From: a virus
IMG/VR virus record: IMGVR_UViG_3300031673_000312
Coordinates: 1-31,597 of that record
Direction: 5' to 3' (one strand)
DNA: 31,597 nt
Shown: positions 10,599-18,961 of the stretch, piece after piece
Layout: every line of letters begins with the position of its first letter
Numbering within the stretch: the stretch's first letter is position 1
The notes under the pieces: generated by a model
What the model was told of the DNA's origin: nothing
Database searches by the model: none
Seen by the model: the letters and a program-made list of their open reading frames with translations, nothing else
Translations under genes and position numbers: made by a program

Positions 10599-10765
10599 TA
10601 AGGAATAAAAAATAGTATGTATTGCGCAGGGTTTCTGATTTTACACGTGCGGAGTTGGAACATCTAATATAAACCCTTATTCAATGCCAATTGACGTGTA
10701 AACTAACAGCGATCTAAAGAGTATTGCAATACTTACTATTTATACTTATTAAAGAATAAAAAATA
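10599..10765 (-). repeat. Two copies of a 16-base A/T-rich direct repeat
   Basis: TAAGGAATAAAAAATA (10599-10614) and TAAAGAATAAAAAATA (10750-10765) differ at one base. On the minus strand each reads TATTTTTTATTCYTTA and directly follows one of the two structured RNAs, so the copies look like matching 3' tails. A looser relative (TTTTTAATTATTCTTA) follows the third structured RNA at 20720-20826. Confidence 0.6.
10611..10740 (-). ncRNA. Structured RNA with closing stem and pseudoknot
   Basis: Bases 10611-10625 pair with 10726-10740 (14 of 15 pairs). Inside, AGGGTTT (10628-10634) pairs with AAACCCT (10671-10677), and TTTACACGT (10640-10648) pairs perfectly with ACGTGTAAA (10694-10702); TTGG (10655-10658) with CCAA (10687-10690) extends the latter. 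The two inner helices cross, giving an H-type pseudoknot. The palindrome GTATTGCAATAC (10721-10732) overlaps the closing stem and offers an alternative fold. On the minus strand the element ends in TATTTTTTATTCC just before the start of the 265-residue gene. Strand is assigned from the flanking genes. It could be a leader switch, an elaborate terminator or a free small RNA. Confidence 0.6.
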
Positions 10766-10847
10766 AAGGGTCGTGCTACTACCGCACCAAACGTCCCAAC
10801 TAGTTTCTGAAGTTCACCATTGGTTGGCCTCATAGTCGTACCCTTTA
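10764..10847 (-). ncRNA. Structured intergenic RNA or complex terminator
   Basis: TAAAGGGT (10764-10771) pairs perfectly with ACCCTTTA (10840-10847), enclosing about 68 bases with further pairing potential (ACTA/TAGT next to the closing stem, and CCAAC/GTTGG inside). It begins about 7 bases after the stop of the 181-residue gene on the minus strand and is followed on that strand by TTTTTTATTC, so it may act as a terminator. It stands in tandem with the pseudoknotted element. I tested it as a tRNA and it does not fit. Confidence 0.5.
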
Positions 10848-10854
10848 CTTATAC

Positions 10855-11400
10855 TTATTTCGGATTCATGTAAATTTCTTGTTCTAAAACTGGTTTAGGC
10901 CAATGTTCACCAACCACGAATTTATCAGTATCTTTCTGTTCTGTTGTTTCCTTGCTTGTAGCGTACAAAGCATCTGACAACTTGTTTTCTTTTACTTTTT
11001 CTATTCCCCAAAAGTGTAGGATTTTTTCCTTCAATCCATTACTGAATTTTGTATATTCACCTTTAAGGAAATGTTGGAAGTCTTCTTTATGTTCATCTGG
11101 AATATCAAATATATACATAACTTGACGTTCCCCAGCGTAATCATAATCTGAAGAAAACTCAGGAATGAGTTCAAGTTTATGTTCAAATTTAACATATTCT
11201 CCACTCATTAAATACTCATAAAGTAAGAATATCTTCTTACCTAGTTCGGGATGATTCTCATCACCTACGAAACAGTTCTCAAAATTCTTCGTAATGAAGA
11301 AATTATCATTCCTATCTTTTGAACCTAACATAGGCAACACAAAACGAGTTGTGTATGTAAGATTCGGGATTTCATTCAAACGACGTGTTACTGTATTCAT
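10855..11400 (-). CDS. Unknown phage protein, 181 residues
   Basis: The ATG at 11400 is preferred: it lies one base after the TAA (11402-11404) of the upstream nuclease gene, whereas the longer frame back to 11439 would overlap that gene. The protein begins MNTVTRRLNEIPN and contains a soluble mixed alpha/beta stretch with many aromatic and acidic residues (for example GDENHPELGKKIFLLYEY). I cannot name the family. Its place right behind two nuclease genes suggests a role in DNA metabolism, but that rests on position only. It is followed by the structured RNA at 10764-10847. Confidence 0.75.
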   Translation of the reverse strand: MNTVTRRLNEIPNLTYTTRFVLPMLGSKDRNDNFFITKNFENCFVGDENHPELGKKIFLLYEYLMSGEYVKFEHKLELIPEFSSDYDYAGERQVMYIFDIPDEHKEDFQHFLKGEYTKFSNGLKEKILHFWGIEKVKENKLSDALYATSKETTEQKDTDKFVVGEHWPKPVLEQEIYMNPK

Positions 11401-11401
11401 C

Positions 11402-12409
11402 TTATAGATTTTCAGTACCATCACCTTCATAGTAAGCACGTGAGTATTCCCATTTATTTGTAAACCAATGCCAACTTATTTCAGTTAACAAGTTTGTAAT
11501 AATTATAATTTGACGTTGAAACTCAACATCTGATAATTTATACACTTTACATTCAAAGGGGTCTACAGTGTTTACAAAAACTATGTAGGCTTCTATTTTG
11601 TAATCGTTCGGAATTTCTTTGATATTTTTCACAGCTAACATATAAAAAGCTAACTGCCTATAATATTGTCGTTCTTCTAAAGTACTTACTTGGCTACCTA
11701 TTACTGAAGTAGTTTTTAAATCTACTAAAGTAACCACTTTTTTTTCGTGGTCGACGATAAGCCGGTCCAAAAGTGATTTGCATTTTAATGCGGTACCCTC
11801 TATGACTATAGGAAAATCCCAATATACAGGCAGTTCATTAAACGTCTGAGTCCTCGAAGATACTTGATCCTCGAAGATTAGGGCGTTTGCTTTTTTATGT
11901 TTTCTAATAGCTTGTGTGATGGTTGTTAATAACTCTTGCCGTGACTTACTTAGTACTTCACGGTAATCTCCCTTTATAGAGAGATATTTTATATACTCTG
12001 AGTTAATTTCGAAAAGTATTTTAGCAGATTTTAGTATGGATTCAGCAGACTTTTTATCTGCAGTATAATTATCTTGATATGCATAAACTAATGATGCTTC
12101 ATGTGATAAGAATTTTTCATCTTCTATATCTAAAGCACTTTCAGTTTTTGTATATTTAATATAATCTTCGCAGAAAGTCTGTTGTTGTTTACTCGTAGGA
12201 GTTTTAAAATCTAAGTAAGTATAATTCTTTTCAAATTCTTCTGATTCTAATATATACATATGTGATTGCTTACCGAGATAAGTATAGGATTTCTCCTCAT
12301 CTATTATTTCGTTATTCATTCTCTTCCAACAATAATTGGGAGATATTTGAAAATAGCGTATCACTGAATTAGATACAGCAGGTATTGAAAAATACTTCTT
12401 AATTTCCAT
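11402..12409 (-). CDS. RecB/RecE-like PD-(D/E)XK exonuclease
   Basis: The 335-residue protein shows the order of motifs of phage RecB-like exonucleases: an N-terminal SPNYCWKR segment, H50 in GKQSH, then D215 in KSLLDRLIVD, D230-x-K232 in LVDLKTT, and a QYYRQLAFY helix (about 248-256) that in this fold supports DNA binding. D215, D230 and K232 form the expected metal-binding catalytic set, so it is probably active. Likely role: 5'-3' or end-processing exonuclease in phage recombination or host DNA breakdown. Its ATG overlaps the upstream stop as TAATG, so it is translationally coupled to the DUF1064-like nuclease gene. The Sak4-like ATPase and SSB-like protein upstream would be natural partners. 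Confidence 0.8.
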   Translation of the reverse strand: MEIKKYFSIPAVSNSVIRYFQISPNYCWKRMNNEIIDEEKSYTYLGKQSHMYILESEEFEKNYTYLDFKTPTSKQQQTFCEDYIKYTKTESALDIEDEKFLSHEASLVYAYQDNYTADKKSAESILKSAKILFEINSEYIKYLSIKGDYREVLSKSRQELLTTITQAIRKHKKANALIFEDQVSSRTQTFNELPVYWDFPIVIEGTALKCKSLLDRLIVDHEKKVVTLVDLKTTSVIGSQVSTLEERQYYRQLAFYMLAVKNIKEIPNDYKIEAYIVFVNTVDPFECKVYKLSDVEFQRQIIIITNLLTEISWHWFTNKWEYSRAYYEGDGTENL

Positions 12410-12828
12410 TATAATAATCTAACTTTTAAGTTATTTACTACTTTTTGTACAACCGTCTCAACATCTTTTTTATTTCGTGGGAGATACAATGTATAACGTA
12501 ATTTATTAATATATAAATAATGTTTAAATATTTTCCACCTAAGTGGAAACGCATCATTCATAAATCCTTTACATTCTACAATAAATGTATCCCCAACAAA
12601 ATCTGGTAAAAACGTCATGCCTCTAATTTTCTCACCATTATAGGAGAAAGGCTCTAAGATTTGAAATTTAACGTTTTCATATTCGACAGGTATGCTTTTT
12701 TCTTTAAAGAGCTTATAACAATACATCTCTAATTTACTTTTAAAAGATATATTGTCATATTCAAGGGGTGTGGCATTTTTTACCTTTTTATTGGACGTCG
12801 AGTGGTTTTTGTTACCACTCTTTTTCAT
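12409..12828 (-). CDS. DUF1064-like PD-(D/E)XK endonuclease
   Basis: This 139-residue basic protein has the layout of small phage PD-(D/E)XK endonucleases of the DUF1064 type: SKLE (E34) early, then TFLPDF (D76), then IVECKG (E85, K87), and a helix starting FPLRWKIFKHY. E34, D76, E85 and K87 match the metal-binding and catalytic positions, so it should cut DNA. The first 20 residues are a Lys/Ser/Asn-rich tail, possibly for DNA binding. Its stop overlaps the start of the RecB-like exonuclease gene by one base, so the two nucleases are probably made together. A Holliday-junction or structure-specific role is possible but not shown. Confidence 0.75.
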   Translation of the reverse strand: MKKSGNKNHSTSNKKVKNATPLEYDNISFKSKLEMYCYKLFKEKSIPVEYENVKFQILEPFSYNGEKIRGMTFLPDFVGDTFIVECKGFMNDAFPLRWKIFKHYLYINKLRYTLYLPRNKKDVETVVQKVVNNLKVRLL

Positions 12829-12838
12829 TTATTTTAAT

Positions 12839-14131
12839 TTAAAAAGGCATTTCATCAGGTACCCAAGTGTTTAAGTTAGAATTCCACACAGCATGTTTTT
12901 TAAGTAGCCATCCATTTGCATATAAACTATATACAAAGGCGGTACCTTTATCTTCAATTTCAAGAAATTGTAAATAACCAGCTGTTTCATCTTCTTTTAT
13001 ATAATTATTACACTTGGTACAAAATACTCTTCCTTCATAAGGTAGAAAGAAGTAATTGTCTGCAATTTCTGTAGTACAAGTCTTGCACTTTGCATCACCT
13101 GTAAATACAATTGCCCGTATGCCACGGTAACTGTATATCTTCTTGTTGTATTTCATTACATCAATTTCAATAAAATTATCGAAATCGTTATTAGCGTTCT
13201 TAAAGTATAGTGGTGGGTGAAATTTACCTTGTCTTGGTTTGATTGGTAAATATGGACCGGTAAAGTTAATTAGATTTGAATAACTTTCTCTTCCTTTACC
13301 TTTGTACTTTGAAGAATATTTTTTATATTTAGGTATTGGTGCATCATAACTGAATTTTTTATCAGGGTACTCCGTAATAACATCGTACATTAAATTATAA
13401 CACCTATTTACATCTGAAATAGATACAGTTTCTTTACTTGAATGTGGTTCATGATAACCACTTGAATAATTTACACAACTTATACCAATACCCCCTGTAA
13501 CAAGAGTATCTACATCGGCACAAAGACCTATACAGTCTGTATATCCATATCTAGTATGTATTTCTTCCATTGTATCCAAATAATCATCACTTGTAATAAG
13601 TATATTACCTGATACTGTGATAACATCTTGATTACCACGGCGATCTGCAGACATAACATAATTACAATTTTGAAACCATTCTTTGTGATTAGTGATAGCG
13701 TAATAGGAACCTTTACTACCAACTTCTTCTTCTCTGAAGAATACACCTTTCATGATTGGTATATCAGTTAATAGTTGTAAGAGTACATATACACCTACTT
13801 TATCATCTCCCCCAATACCGTGTTGATGTCGTTTAGTGGGATTAAAAGCAAACAATGTATCGCCTGTTATATAAATTTCCATTTTATTTATGATGGTCTG
13901 AACAGTATCAGTATGAGCTATGACACAAGGATAATTTTTGGATTTACCTTTAATAACATAAATGTTACCAAAACCATCTTCCTGTACAGTAACATCAAGA
14001 AACTTTAATTGTTCTTTTATATAAACAATCATCGCATCATCGTTACCACTTTGTGTTTGTACTGATAGTGTAGCAGTCAACATTGTAGGGTCAATTCTGT
14101 TTTTGATTTTAGTTTGACTCATGTTTGACAA
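12839..14131 (-). CDS. M20-type zinc metallopeptidase with C-terminal zinc ribbon and SSB-like tail
   Basis: The 430-residue protein carries the metal-ligand set of M20 peptidases (PepT/carboxypeptidase group): AHTDTV (H73, D75), GIGGDDKVGVY (bridging Asp at 109/110), FFREEEVGSKG (E134-E136, catalytic base and ligand), SADRRG (D163) and YHEPHSS (H227/H230). The usual reaction is removal of residues from small peptides in the cytoplasm. The typical dimerisation insert appears reduced. A C-terminal domain holds two CxxC pairs (C349/C352 and C371/C374), a likely zinc ribbon. The last residues are VPDEMPF, resembling the tip of SSB proteins. A start at 14122 (second Met) would shorten the overlap with the upstream gene. 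The fold call is firm; the substrate in a phage context is unknown. Confidence 0.8.
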   Translation of the reverse strand: MSNMSQTKIKNRIDPTMLTATLSVQTQSGNDDAMIVYIKEQLKFLDVTVQEDGFGNIYVIKGKSKNYPCVIAHTDTVQTIINKMEIYITGDTLFAFNPTKRHQHGIGGDDKVGVYVLLQLLTDIPIMKGVFFREEEVGSKGSYYAITNHKEWFQNCNYVMSADRRGNQDVITVSGNILITSDDYLDTMEEIHTRYGYTDCIGLCADVDTLVTGGIGISCVNYSSGYHEPHSSKETVSISDVNRCYNLMYDVITEYPDKKFSYDAPIPKYKKYSSKYKGKGRESYSNLINFTGPYLPIKPRQGKFHPPLYFKNANNDFDNFIEIDVMKYNKKIYSYRGIRAIVFTGDAKCKTCTTEIADNYFFLPYEGRVFCTKCNNYIKEDETAGYLQFLEIEDKGTAFVYSLYANGWLLKKHAVWNSNLNTWVPDEMPF

Positions 14132-16010
14132 ATCTTAAGTGTTTAAAAGGTATCATAATTCCTTTAATTTTGACACCGGACGAGAAAATATTTTTAGTAT
14201 TTATATTATATACACGTGATTTTCGCATGTCGATTAAAGATTCTTTAAAAGGTAATAACTTAACCTGTTCTTTTATCTCCGATAATCCTTCATATGTAAT
14301 ATTTACTAATTTATTACTATACATTTTACGTAGTTTTAACAAACGTATTGTATTATGAAATTCTGCAGTATTTGTAACATCTTTAATAACATTTGTTTTT
14401 AAAACAGATATATAAAAAACATCACAGTTGCGTATGTAGCATTTATGATATGTTGAATATGTAACATATTGTTTATCATAGTATTCAATATTATAAATGT
14501 TGGTCTTATTATTATATAGCAAAGTTGGTCGTAAAGAATTATATTTTTCTATAATATTCTTTTCACACCATTTACCTTCTACTTTACAATTTCCATTTAT
14601 AGTGACTATTTCTTTTTTGCTTACTAAAGAAGTCGATGGTTTATTTACAAGAGCATAATTATTTAAACTACTATCTATGGAATTACCATTAATATCTTTA
14701 GGAAATTTTAATTCGTGTGTTCTATTTTTATTTTTTTGTATAAAAATTTGTCTGTCTCTGTCATACCCGACATAACCACTTCGATTTAGATTTTTTATAA
14801 GATAATCACTACCTAAGGAATTTAAATAATTAGTTAAAACTTCATAATCAGGAGCTATATAACTCCCAATAATATCTATGGCGCACATTGAATCCAAATA
14901 AGGATAATTGTTTTTTGCCATTTCAAAGGTGTCAAGTTTTACAACACATCTGTTACTATATGATAAACCATAATTATCTGTATTACTAGAATATACGGTA
15001 TCTATATTATTTTGTTTACAATAAGCAACTAAATCATTTGCGTAATTAGAAGATGAATAATATATACGATCAATGTATTTTTTACCATGGGGTGTAGTCC
15101 ATAAAACAGCTCTAGCTAATAATTTTTTATCTTTAATATAGGTTAATAAAGAAACGTTAGTTGGGTTATTAGCATAAAATTTTATCTGTTCTGTATTTTG
15201 ATGGTTTTTCATACAACTGCACCCAAGAGGACCATTATCGTTATGGTAATTGTGAGAATTGTAAAAATAAGTAATTAAGTCACCTTTTAATTCTAATATA
15301 TTACTATTAGGTTTTGTCTTTTCTTTATTACTTAATATTTCCGATTTTATAAAATCACTTAACGTTGTAATACCATTCATAGGTATATATGGAAATAAAC
15401 TTATAAGTATTTTAGAAATAGTTATTACACTGCTTTTAAAATGAATAAAGTTGAGAATTTCTTTCCATCCTTTAATATCATTTTTATTACAAAGTTTTAT
15501 TAATTCTTCTAATACTTCTCTGTCTATCTTCTTTGTTTTTTCATCTAATGTAGATGAACGTAGTTGTGATCTAAATGCTTGTGGGTTGATAGCATAGAAA
15601 GAATCTTCTTTATAGTAAATAAAATTTAAAAAAGTTTCTGTTGACAATTCTTTATCATAAGTATGTTTAATCCAAACGAATTGTTGATTTTCTTCTACCC
15701 CCTTTGAAGTTCCGGTTGTAATATTTAAAATATTATTTATTGCTGGATTATCTTTACTGAATATATTCATAAATAATCCAATTTCTGATACATTTAATTC
15801 TTTATTCTCACCTTCTTTATTAGTGTATTTAAAAGTAGATAAATAGTTTTGTATAACAGTTCTATTGATTAAATCAATAGGTGTAAAACAAATATTTACT
15901 TCTGTTTGTTTTAAATAAGGGTAGAAAAAATTAACTAATTTGGTACCAGTTAAATCTAAAACTGGACTAATTACAGGCATCTTGTGTGGGTATAAAAGCA
16001 ACGAATTCAT
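14109..16010 (-). CDS. Unknown large phage protein with CSCM segment, 633 residues
   Basis: I cannot assign a function. The central part holds GPLGCSCMKNHQNTEQIKFY followed by a stretch reading LLARAVLWTTPHGKKYIDRI and an Asn/Tyr-rich region. This SCM...R-A-L-W...DRIY pattern is one I associate with uncharacterised phage proteins, but that is memory rather than a search. The protein is Lys/Asn/Ile-rich, with no signal peptide or membrane segment. A second Met at 15980 would cut the overlap with the upstream ligase-like gene from 44 to 14 bases. It lies between the ligase-like and peptidase genes and overlaps both, so the three are likely one translational unit. Confidence 0.75.
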   Translation of the reverse strand: MNSLLLYPHKMPVISPVLDLTGTKLVNFFYPYLKQTEVNICFTPIDLINRTVIQNYLSTFKYTNKEGENKELNVSEIGLFMNIFSKDNPAINNILNITTGTSKGVEENQQFVWIKHTYDKELSTETFLNFIYYKEDSFYAINPQAFRSQLRSSTLDEKTKKIDREVLEELIKLCNKNDIKGWKEILNFIHFKSSVITISKILISLFPYIPMNGITTLSDFIKSEILSNKEKTKPNSNILELKGDLITYFYNSHNYHNDNGPLGCSCMKNHQNTEQIKFYANNPTNVSLLTYIKDKKLLARAVLWTTPHGKKYIDRIYYSSSNYANDLVAYCKQNNIDTVYSSNTDNYGLSYSNRCVVKLDTFEMAKNNYPYLDSMCAIDIIGSYIAPDYEVLTNYLNSLGSDYLIKNLNRSGYVGYDRDRQIFIQKNKNRTHELKFPKDINGNSIDSSLNNYALVNKPSTSLVSKKEIVTINGNCKVEGKWCEKNIIEKYNSLRPTLLYNNKTNIYNIEYYDKQYVTYSTYHKCYIRNCDVFYISVLKTNVIKDVTNTAEFHNTIRLLKLRKMYSNKLVNITYEGLSEIKEQVKLLPFKESLIDMRKSRVYNINTKNIFSSGVKIKGIMIPFKHLRFVKHESN

Positions 16011-16896
16011 TTACAACTGTGACATAATCTAGTGTTCCAACCACATCATCTAAATAAGTATAACCAGTAAACCAGAAAGGAAAAGATTTTAGGCGGCTGC
16101 GATAATTCCATAGATAACTTCTTAAAGCAAAATTATTTGAATGAATAGGAATATTTATATACTCCTTTTTAAATCTTGCTATAATATACAAGGCAAGTTC
16201 GGTCTTATCTCCATTAGAATGTTGTTCAGTAGTGGACACTATTTTCTTTATATGTCCTCTATACAATTGTGTAGCCTTTACAGAAAAAGACACGTGATCT
16301 ACATTTTCCCAATATAATTGAGAAGCGCCTTGAATGTATTTACCATCTGTTCTGTAAACTAAAATTTCCGAAGATACATTAAGTTCGAAAGTATCACGTA
16401 CAAAATTACGTAAATCAATACTTCCTTTTGTTATTGTTATTTTTAAGGTTTCACAATTAGGTAATATACCTATTGTTTTTTCAAGTATATCATATCTCCA
16501 TTTATAGTCATGATCAATATTAAATACAGGAAATGTAAGGTCATATACAAGTATTTTAGTACCCTCAAAAAATAATTTGTTGGGAGAATATAAAGAATAT
16601 CTATGTGCTAGCATTCCTGCTACTACATCACAGATAAGTATTCCAATAACTACAACTTGTAGATTTATTGAAGTTTGTAAAAGTTTCTCAAAATGGAACA
16701 GAAGACTTTGATTCTTCAATTCGTTATGATTAAAATCGTATATTTTTCCTCGTTGGATATATACGTCTATTCCAGTCGGCTTTGCTAAAGTCATAAACTC
16801 TCCTGGGTAAATATCAAGTAGGTCGTACTTACGTATATCAGGCAATGGTTTATGCTGCATTGGCTGAAAATAATGTGAGTTTAACATTGGGGCCAT
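15967..16896 (-). CDS. Degenerate ATP-dependent DNA ligase-like protein
   Basis: The 309-residue chain follows the motif order of ATP-dependent DNA ligases but with several key residues changed. YFQPMQHKP resembles the N-terminal PMLA segment; AKPTGIDVYI aligns with motif I KxDGxR, keeping the lysine (K39) but with Thr for Asp; IQRGKI keeps the motif Ia arginine (R49); VVVIGILICD replaces the DGE motif and lacks the Glu; ILVYDL fits motif IIIa; YKWRYDIL fits the Y..R...L helix; and SSEILVYRTDGKYIQGAS fits EGxVxR...YKxGRS with Gly lost. It may be a weak, altered or structural nucleotidyltransferase. The start at 16896 is kept because the PMLA-like segment would be lost with later Mets, even though it overlaps the primase gene by 47 bases. 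Confidence 0.6.
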   Translation of the reverse strand: MAPMLNSHYFQPMQHKPLPDIRKYDLLDIYPGEFMTLAKPTGIDVYIQRGKIYDFNHNELKNQSLLFHFEKLLQTSINLQVVVIGILICDVVAGMLAHRYSLYSPNKLFFEGTKILVYDLTFPVFNIDHDYKWRYDILEKTIGILPNCETLKITITKGSIDLRNFVRDTFELNVSSEILVYRTDGKYIQGASQLYWENVDHVSFSVKATQLYRGHIKKIVSTTEQHSNGDKTELALYIIARFKKEYINIPIHSNNFALRSYLWNYRSRLKSFPFWFTGYTYLDDVVGTLDYVTVVNEFVAFIPTQDACN

Positions 16897-17917
16897 AATT
16901 TAGTAAATAAAGTAAATAACGTAATGTTGATATTTTACCATATGTACGGTAAAAAGCTGATATGTCTTTAGGTAAAGATTTATGTAAGAAATTAAATGTT
17001 ATTTTATATTCCCCTCTATACTTAGTAAACATTTTTCTTGCACCTACCATACCTCCATGATCTCGATCATATAGTAATATGAATTTTTTTATACCATACT
17101 GTTCTGAAAGTAATTTCATAGCAACTGGTGGTATTAAAATACTCTCTGCGGGTGGTGCTATTGCAAGGTAGCCAAGTGTGCGTAACACAGCTACATCTTT
17201 AAGAGATTTCGTAATAATAAGTGTTGTTTCGTTATTCATTTCAGGGAGTTGTTCCCACCCTTGTATATCATAACGTGTAGTGTTTGATAACCACTTATAG
17301 GATTTATTTTTTTCGAAAGGACGGTATATTTTCATTTTATCAAAAATCTTATATATAAATACAGGATTTTTTGGGGTACTTACCCATTGAAGAAGTTCTT
17401 TACCATCAATAAACAATCTTTTTGAACTATATATTTTGAAGAACTTAAGCCATTCTGAAGTAATACCTATATCTTCCCAATACTTTCTTTCGAAAAGGGA
17501 GAATTTACTATTTTGCTCGAATTGAATCAGCTTAGTTAATTTAGTAGTTTTCTCTGTAGGTTTTCTATCAGAATAGCTTAATGATCTTCTTAGCTTTCCT
17601 AAGTATAAGTCTCGATGCACCATATTAAGTGCTTCTTTATAACTAATACCTGTGTACATTTGTGACACGAAAGAAAAGCAATCTCCTACATATCGGGGGT
17701 CACCCTGATCTTTGTGTAAGAGACCGTGGTAGTACCTCGATTGAAATATACCAAATGAGGGACTGTCGTCCTTCCTAAAGGGGGACTTAAAGGGCGTACC
17801 TATTTGAAAGGCGTGTCCTAAATAAAAACTATAAATTTCATACTCTGTTACACGTTTTAATATCGCTTCTTTTAGGTCTTTACCCGCGTCTATTGCAAAT
17901 GCTACATTGTATAACAT
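16850..17917 (-). CDS. dnaG: DnaG-type primase
   Basis: The 355-residue protein has an N-terminal domain like the DnaG zinc-binding domain (SPFRKDDSPSF, residues 45-55, then GDCFSFVSQM at 78-87) but without the CHC2 cysteines. The TOPRIM region follows: LIITKSLKDVAVL (233-245), E258 in APPAES, and DRDHGG (284-289), the DxD metal-binding motif. It would make RNA primers for the phage replisome and partner with the DnaB-type helicase encoded upstream. The first TOPRIM position, often Glu, is Lys (K236) here, a form I believe occurs in phage primases. The gene starts 5 bases after the metallophosphoesterase gene and runs 47 bases into the ligase-like gene. There is no separate helicase-binding domain. 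Confidence 0.8.
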   Translation of the reverse strand: MLYNVAFAIDAGKDLKEAILKRVTEYEIYSFYLGHAFQIGTPFKSPFRKDDSPSFGIFQSRYYHGLLHKDQGDPRYVGDCFSFVSQMYTGISYKEALNMVHRDLYLGKLRRSLSYSDRKPTEKTTKLTKLIQFEQNSKFSLFERKYWEDIGITSEWLKFFKIYSSKRLFIDGKELLQWVSTPKNPVFIYKIFDKMKIYRPFEKNKSYKWLSNTTRYDIQGWEQLPEMNNETTLIITKSLKDVAVLRTLGYLAIAPPAESILIPPVAMKLLSEQYGIKKFILLYDRDHGGMVGARKMFTKYRGEYKITFNFLHKSLPKDISAFYRTYGKISTLRYLLYLLNYGPNVKLTLFSANAA

Positions 17918-17922
17918 ATTTA

Positions 17923-18924
17923 CTATCTTAAATATAAGTCTTTACCCATATAAAATTTCTTATCGTAGAACGGGCACCATTCAACTTTAAAACGATTGAT
18001 ACTGCCATTAGGAGCACGATGCATTTCAACAAAACCTCCTCCTATCATAGCTTGTATTTTTCTTTTCCTCATAAACAGGGTTTGATCACAAGTTGTACCC
18101 ATTTGTACCATGTGAATTTCTCTTGGATAACAAACATCATATTTATGATAATGCCCTGCAAGTACAACAGTTGGTTTTTCACCTCCCTGATAACTTTCAG
18201 CAAGTTTTTGCATTGCATAAGATGTAGCATAAGCAGAACCACCTCCAGGATGTACAAGACGTATATAACTTTTATGTGACTGATCTGGATCACTTAAAGC
18301 GATGTTAGCTTCAGCATATCCAAGATATATAAAATCATTCCTGCCGAGAGATTCACGAATTTGAACCATATATTCTCCTATGTCAATACCCTCTCTTTGT
18401 ACATACCACCCTTCGTGATCATCACCAGCTACAAATTGAGTTGTTATATCTTTTCGGTATGGGAAATTAACAGCAAGATATTTTACCTGTTTTGTCATTC
18501 CATGTGCTTCGTCTACCAATTCGTTTTTATTAAAACGATGTTCTCCGTCAATCATGTTACCACCATTATATACAATTTTGATACCTTCTTTTTGAAAGAG
18601 GTCATATAATGTATGTACAACATCTAAACGACTGTGCACGTTTCCAAGATGGTTGTCTGATGTAAAACCAAAGCGAAACCAATCACCTTCCCACATACGC
18701 GGATCAAGTGAATGCCCAGTAATACCTTTATTTAAATCAGTACTAAGAGTTATAATAGAATTTTCTTCTTTGATGTTGTATTTGTTACTTTTAAGATTAA
18801 CAAGTATATTATTAATATCATTTATAGAAACATCAAAATGTTGTGATATTTCAATTAACGACCGTTGATCTTTTTTTAGGAACTTTTTTAAAGTTTCTTC
18901 TGTAAATAGTTTTTTCCTTGCCAT
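17923..18924 (-). CDS. Calcineurin-like metallophosphoesterase with N-terminal helix-turn-helix
   Basis: The 333-residue protein begins with a helix-turn-helix-like segment (residues 20-45, SLIEISQHFDVSINDINNIL). The metallophosphoesterase motifs follow: SDNHLG (D90, H92), NGGNMIDG (120-127), AGDDHEGW (166-173), H225 in LVHPGGG, and AGHYHKYD (GHxH at 257-260). This set binds two metal ions and supports a phosphodiesterase, possibly a nuclease of the SbcD/Mre11 kind or an RNA or nucleotide hydrolase. Compared with the textbook GDxxD and GNHE motifs, the Asp and Asn appear swapped (GNxxD and GDDHE). It lies between the HNH gene and the primase, in the replication cluster. The helix-turn-helix may bring it to DNA. 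Confidence 0.8.
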   Translation of the reverse strand: MARKKLFTEETLKKFLKKDQRSLIEISQHFDVSINDINNILVNLKSNKYNIKEENSIITLSTDLNKGITGHSLDPRMWEGDWFRFGFTSDNHLGNVHSRLDVVHTLYDLFQKEGIKIVYNGGNMIDGEHRFNKNELVDEAHGMTKQVKYLAVNFPYRKDITTQFVAGDDHEGWYVQREGIDIGEYMVQIRESLGRNDFIYLGYAEANIALSDPDQSHKSYIRLVHPGGGSAYATSYAMQKLAESYQGGEKPTVVLAGHYHKYDVCYPREIHMVQMGTTCDQTLFMRKRKIQAMIGGGFVEMHRAPNGSINRFKVEWCPFYDKKFYMGKDLYLR

Positions 18925-18961
18925 ATTGATTTGGATTTAATAATAAATAAAAAGGGGTAAA

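Noticed and set aside
10596-10854. tRNA genes in the longest intergenic gap
   Set aside because: I tested both strands for acceptor, anticodon and T-arm patterns; no T-loop of the TTCRA type sits on a paired 5-bp stem.
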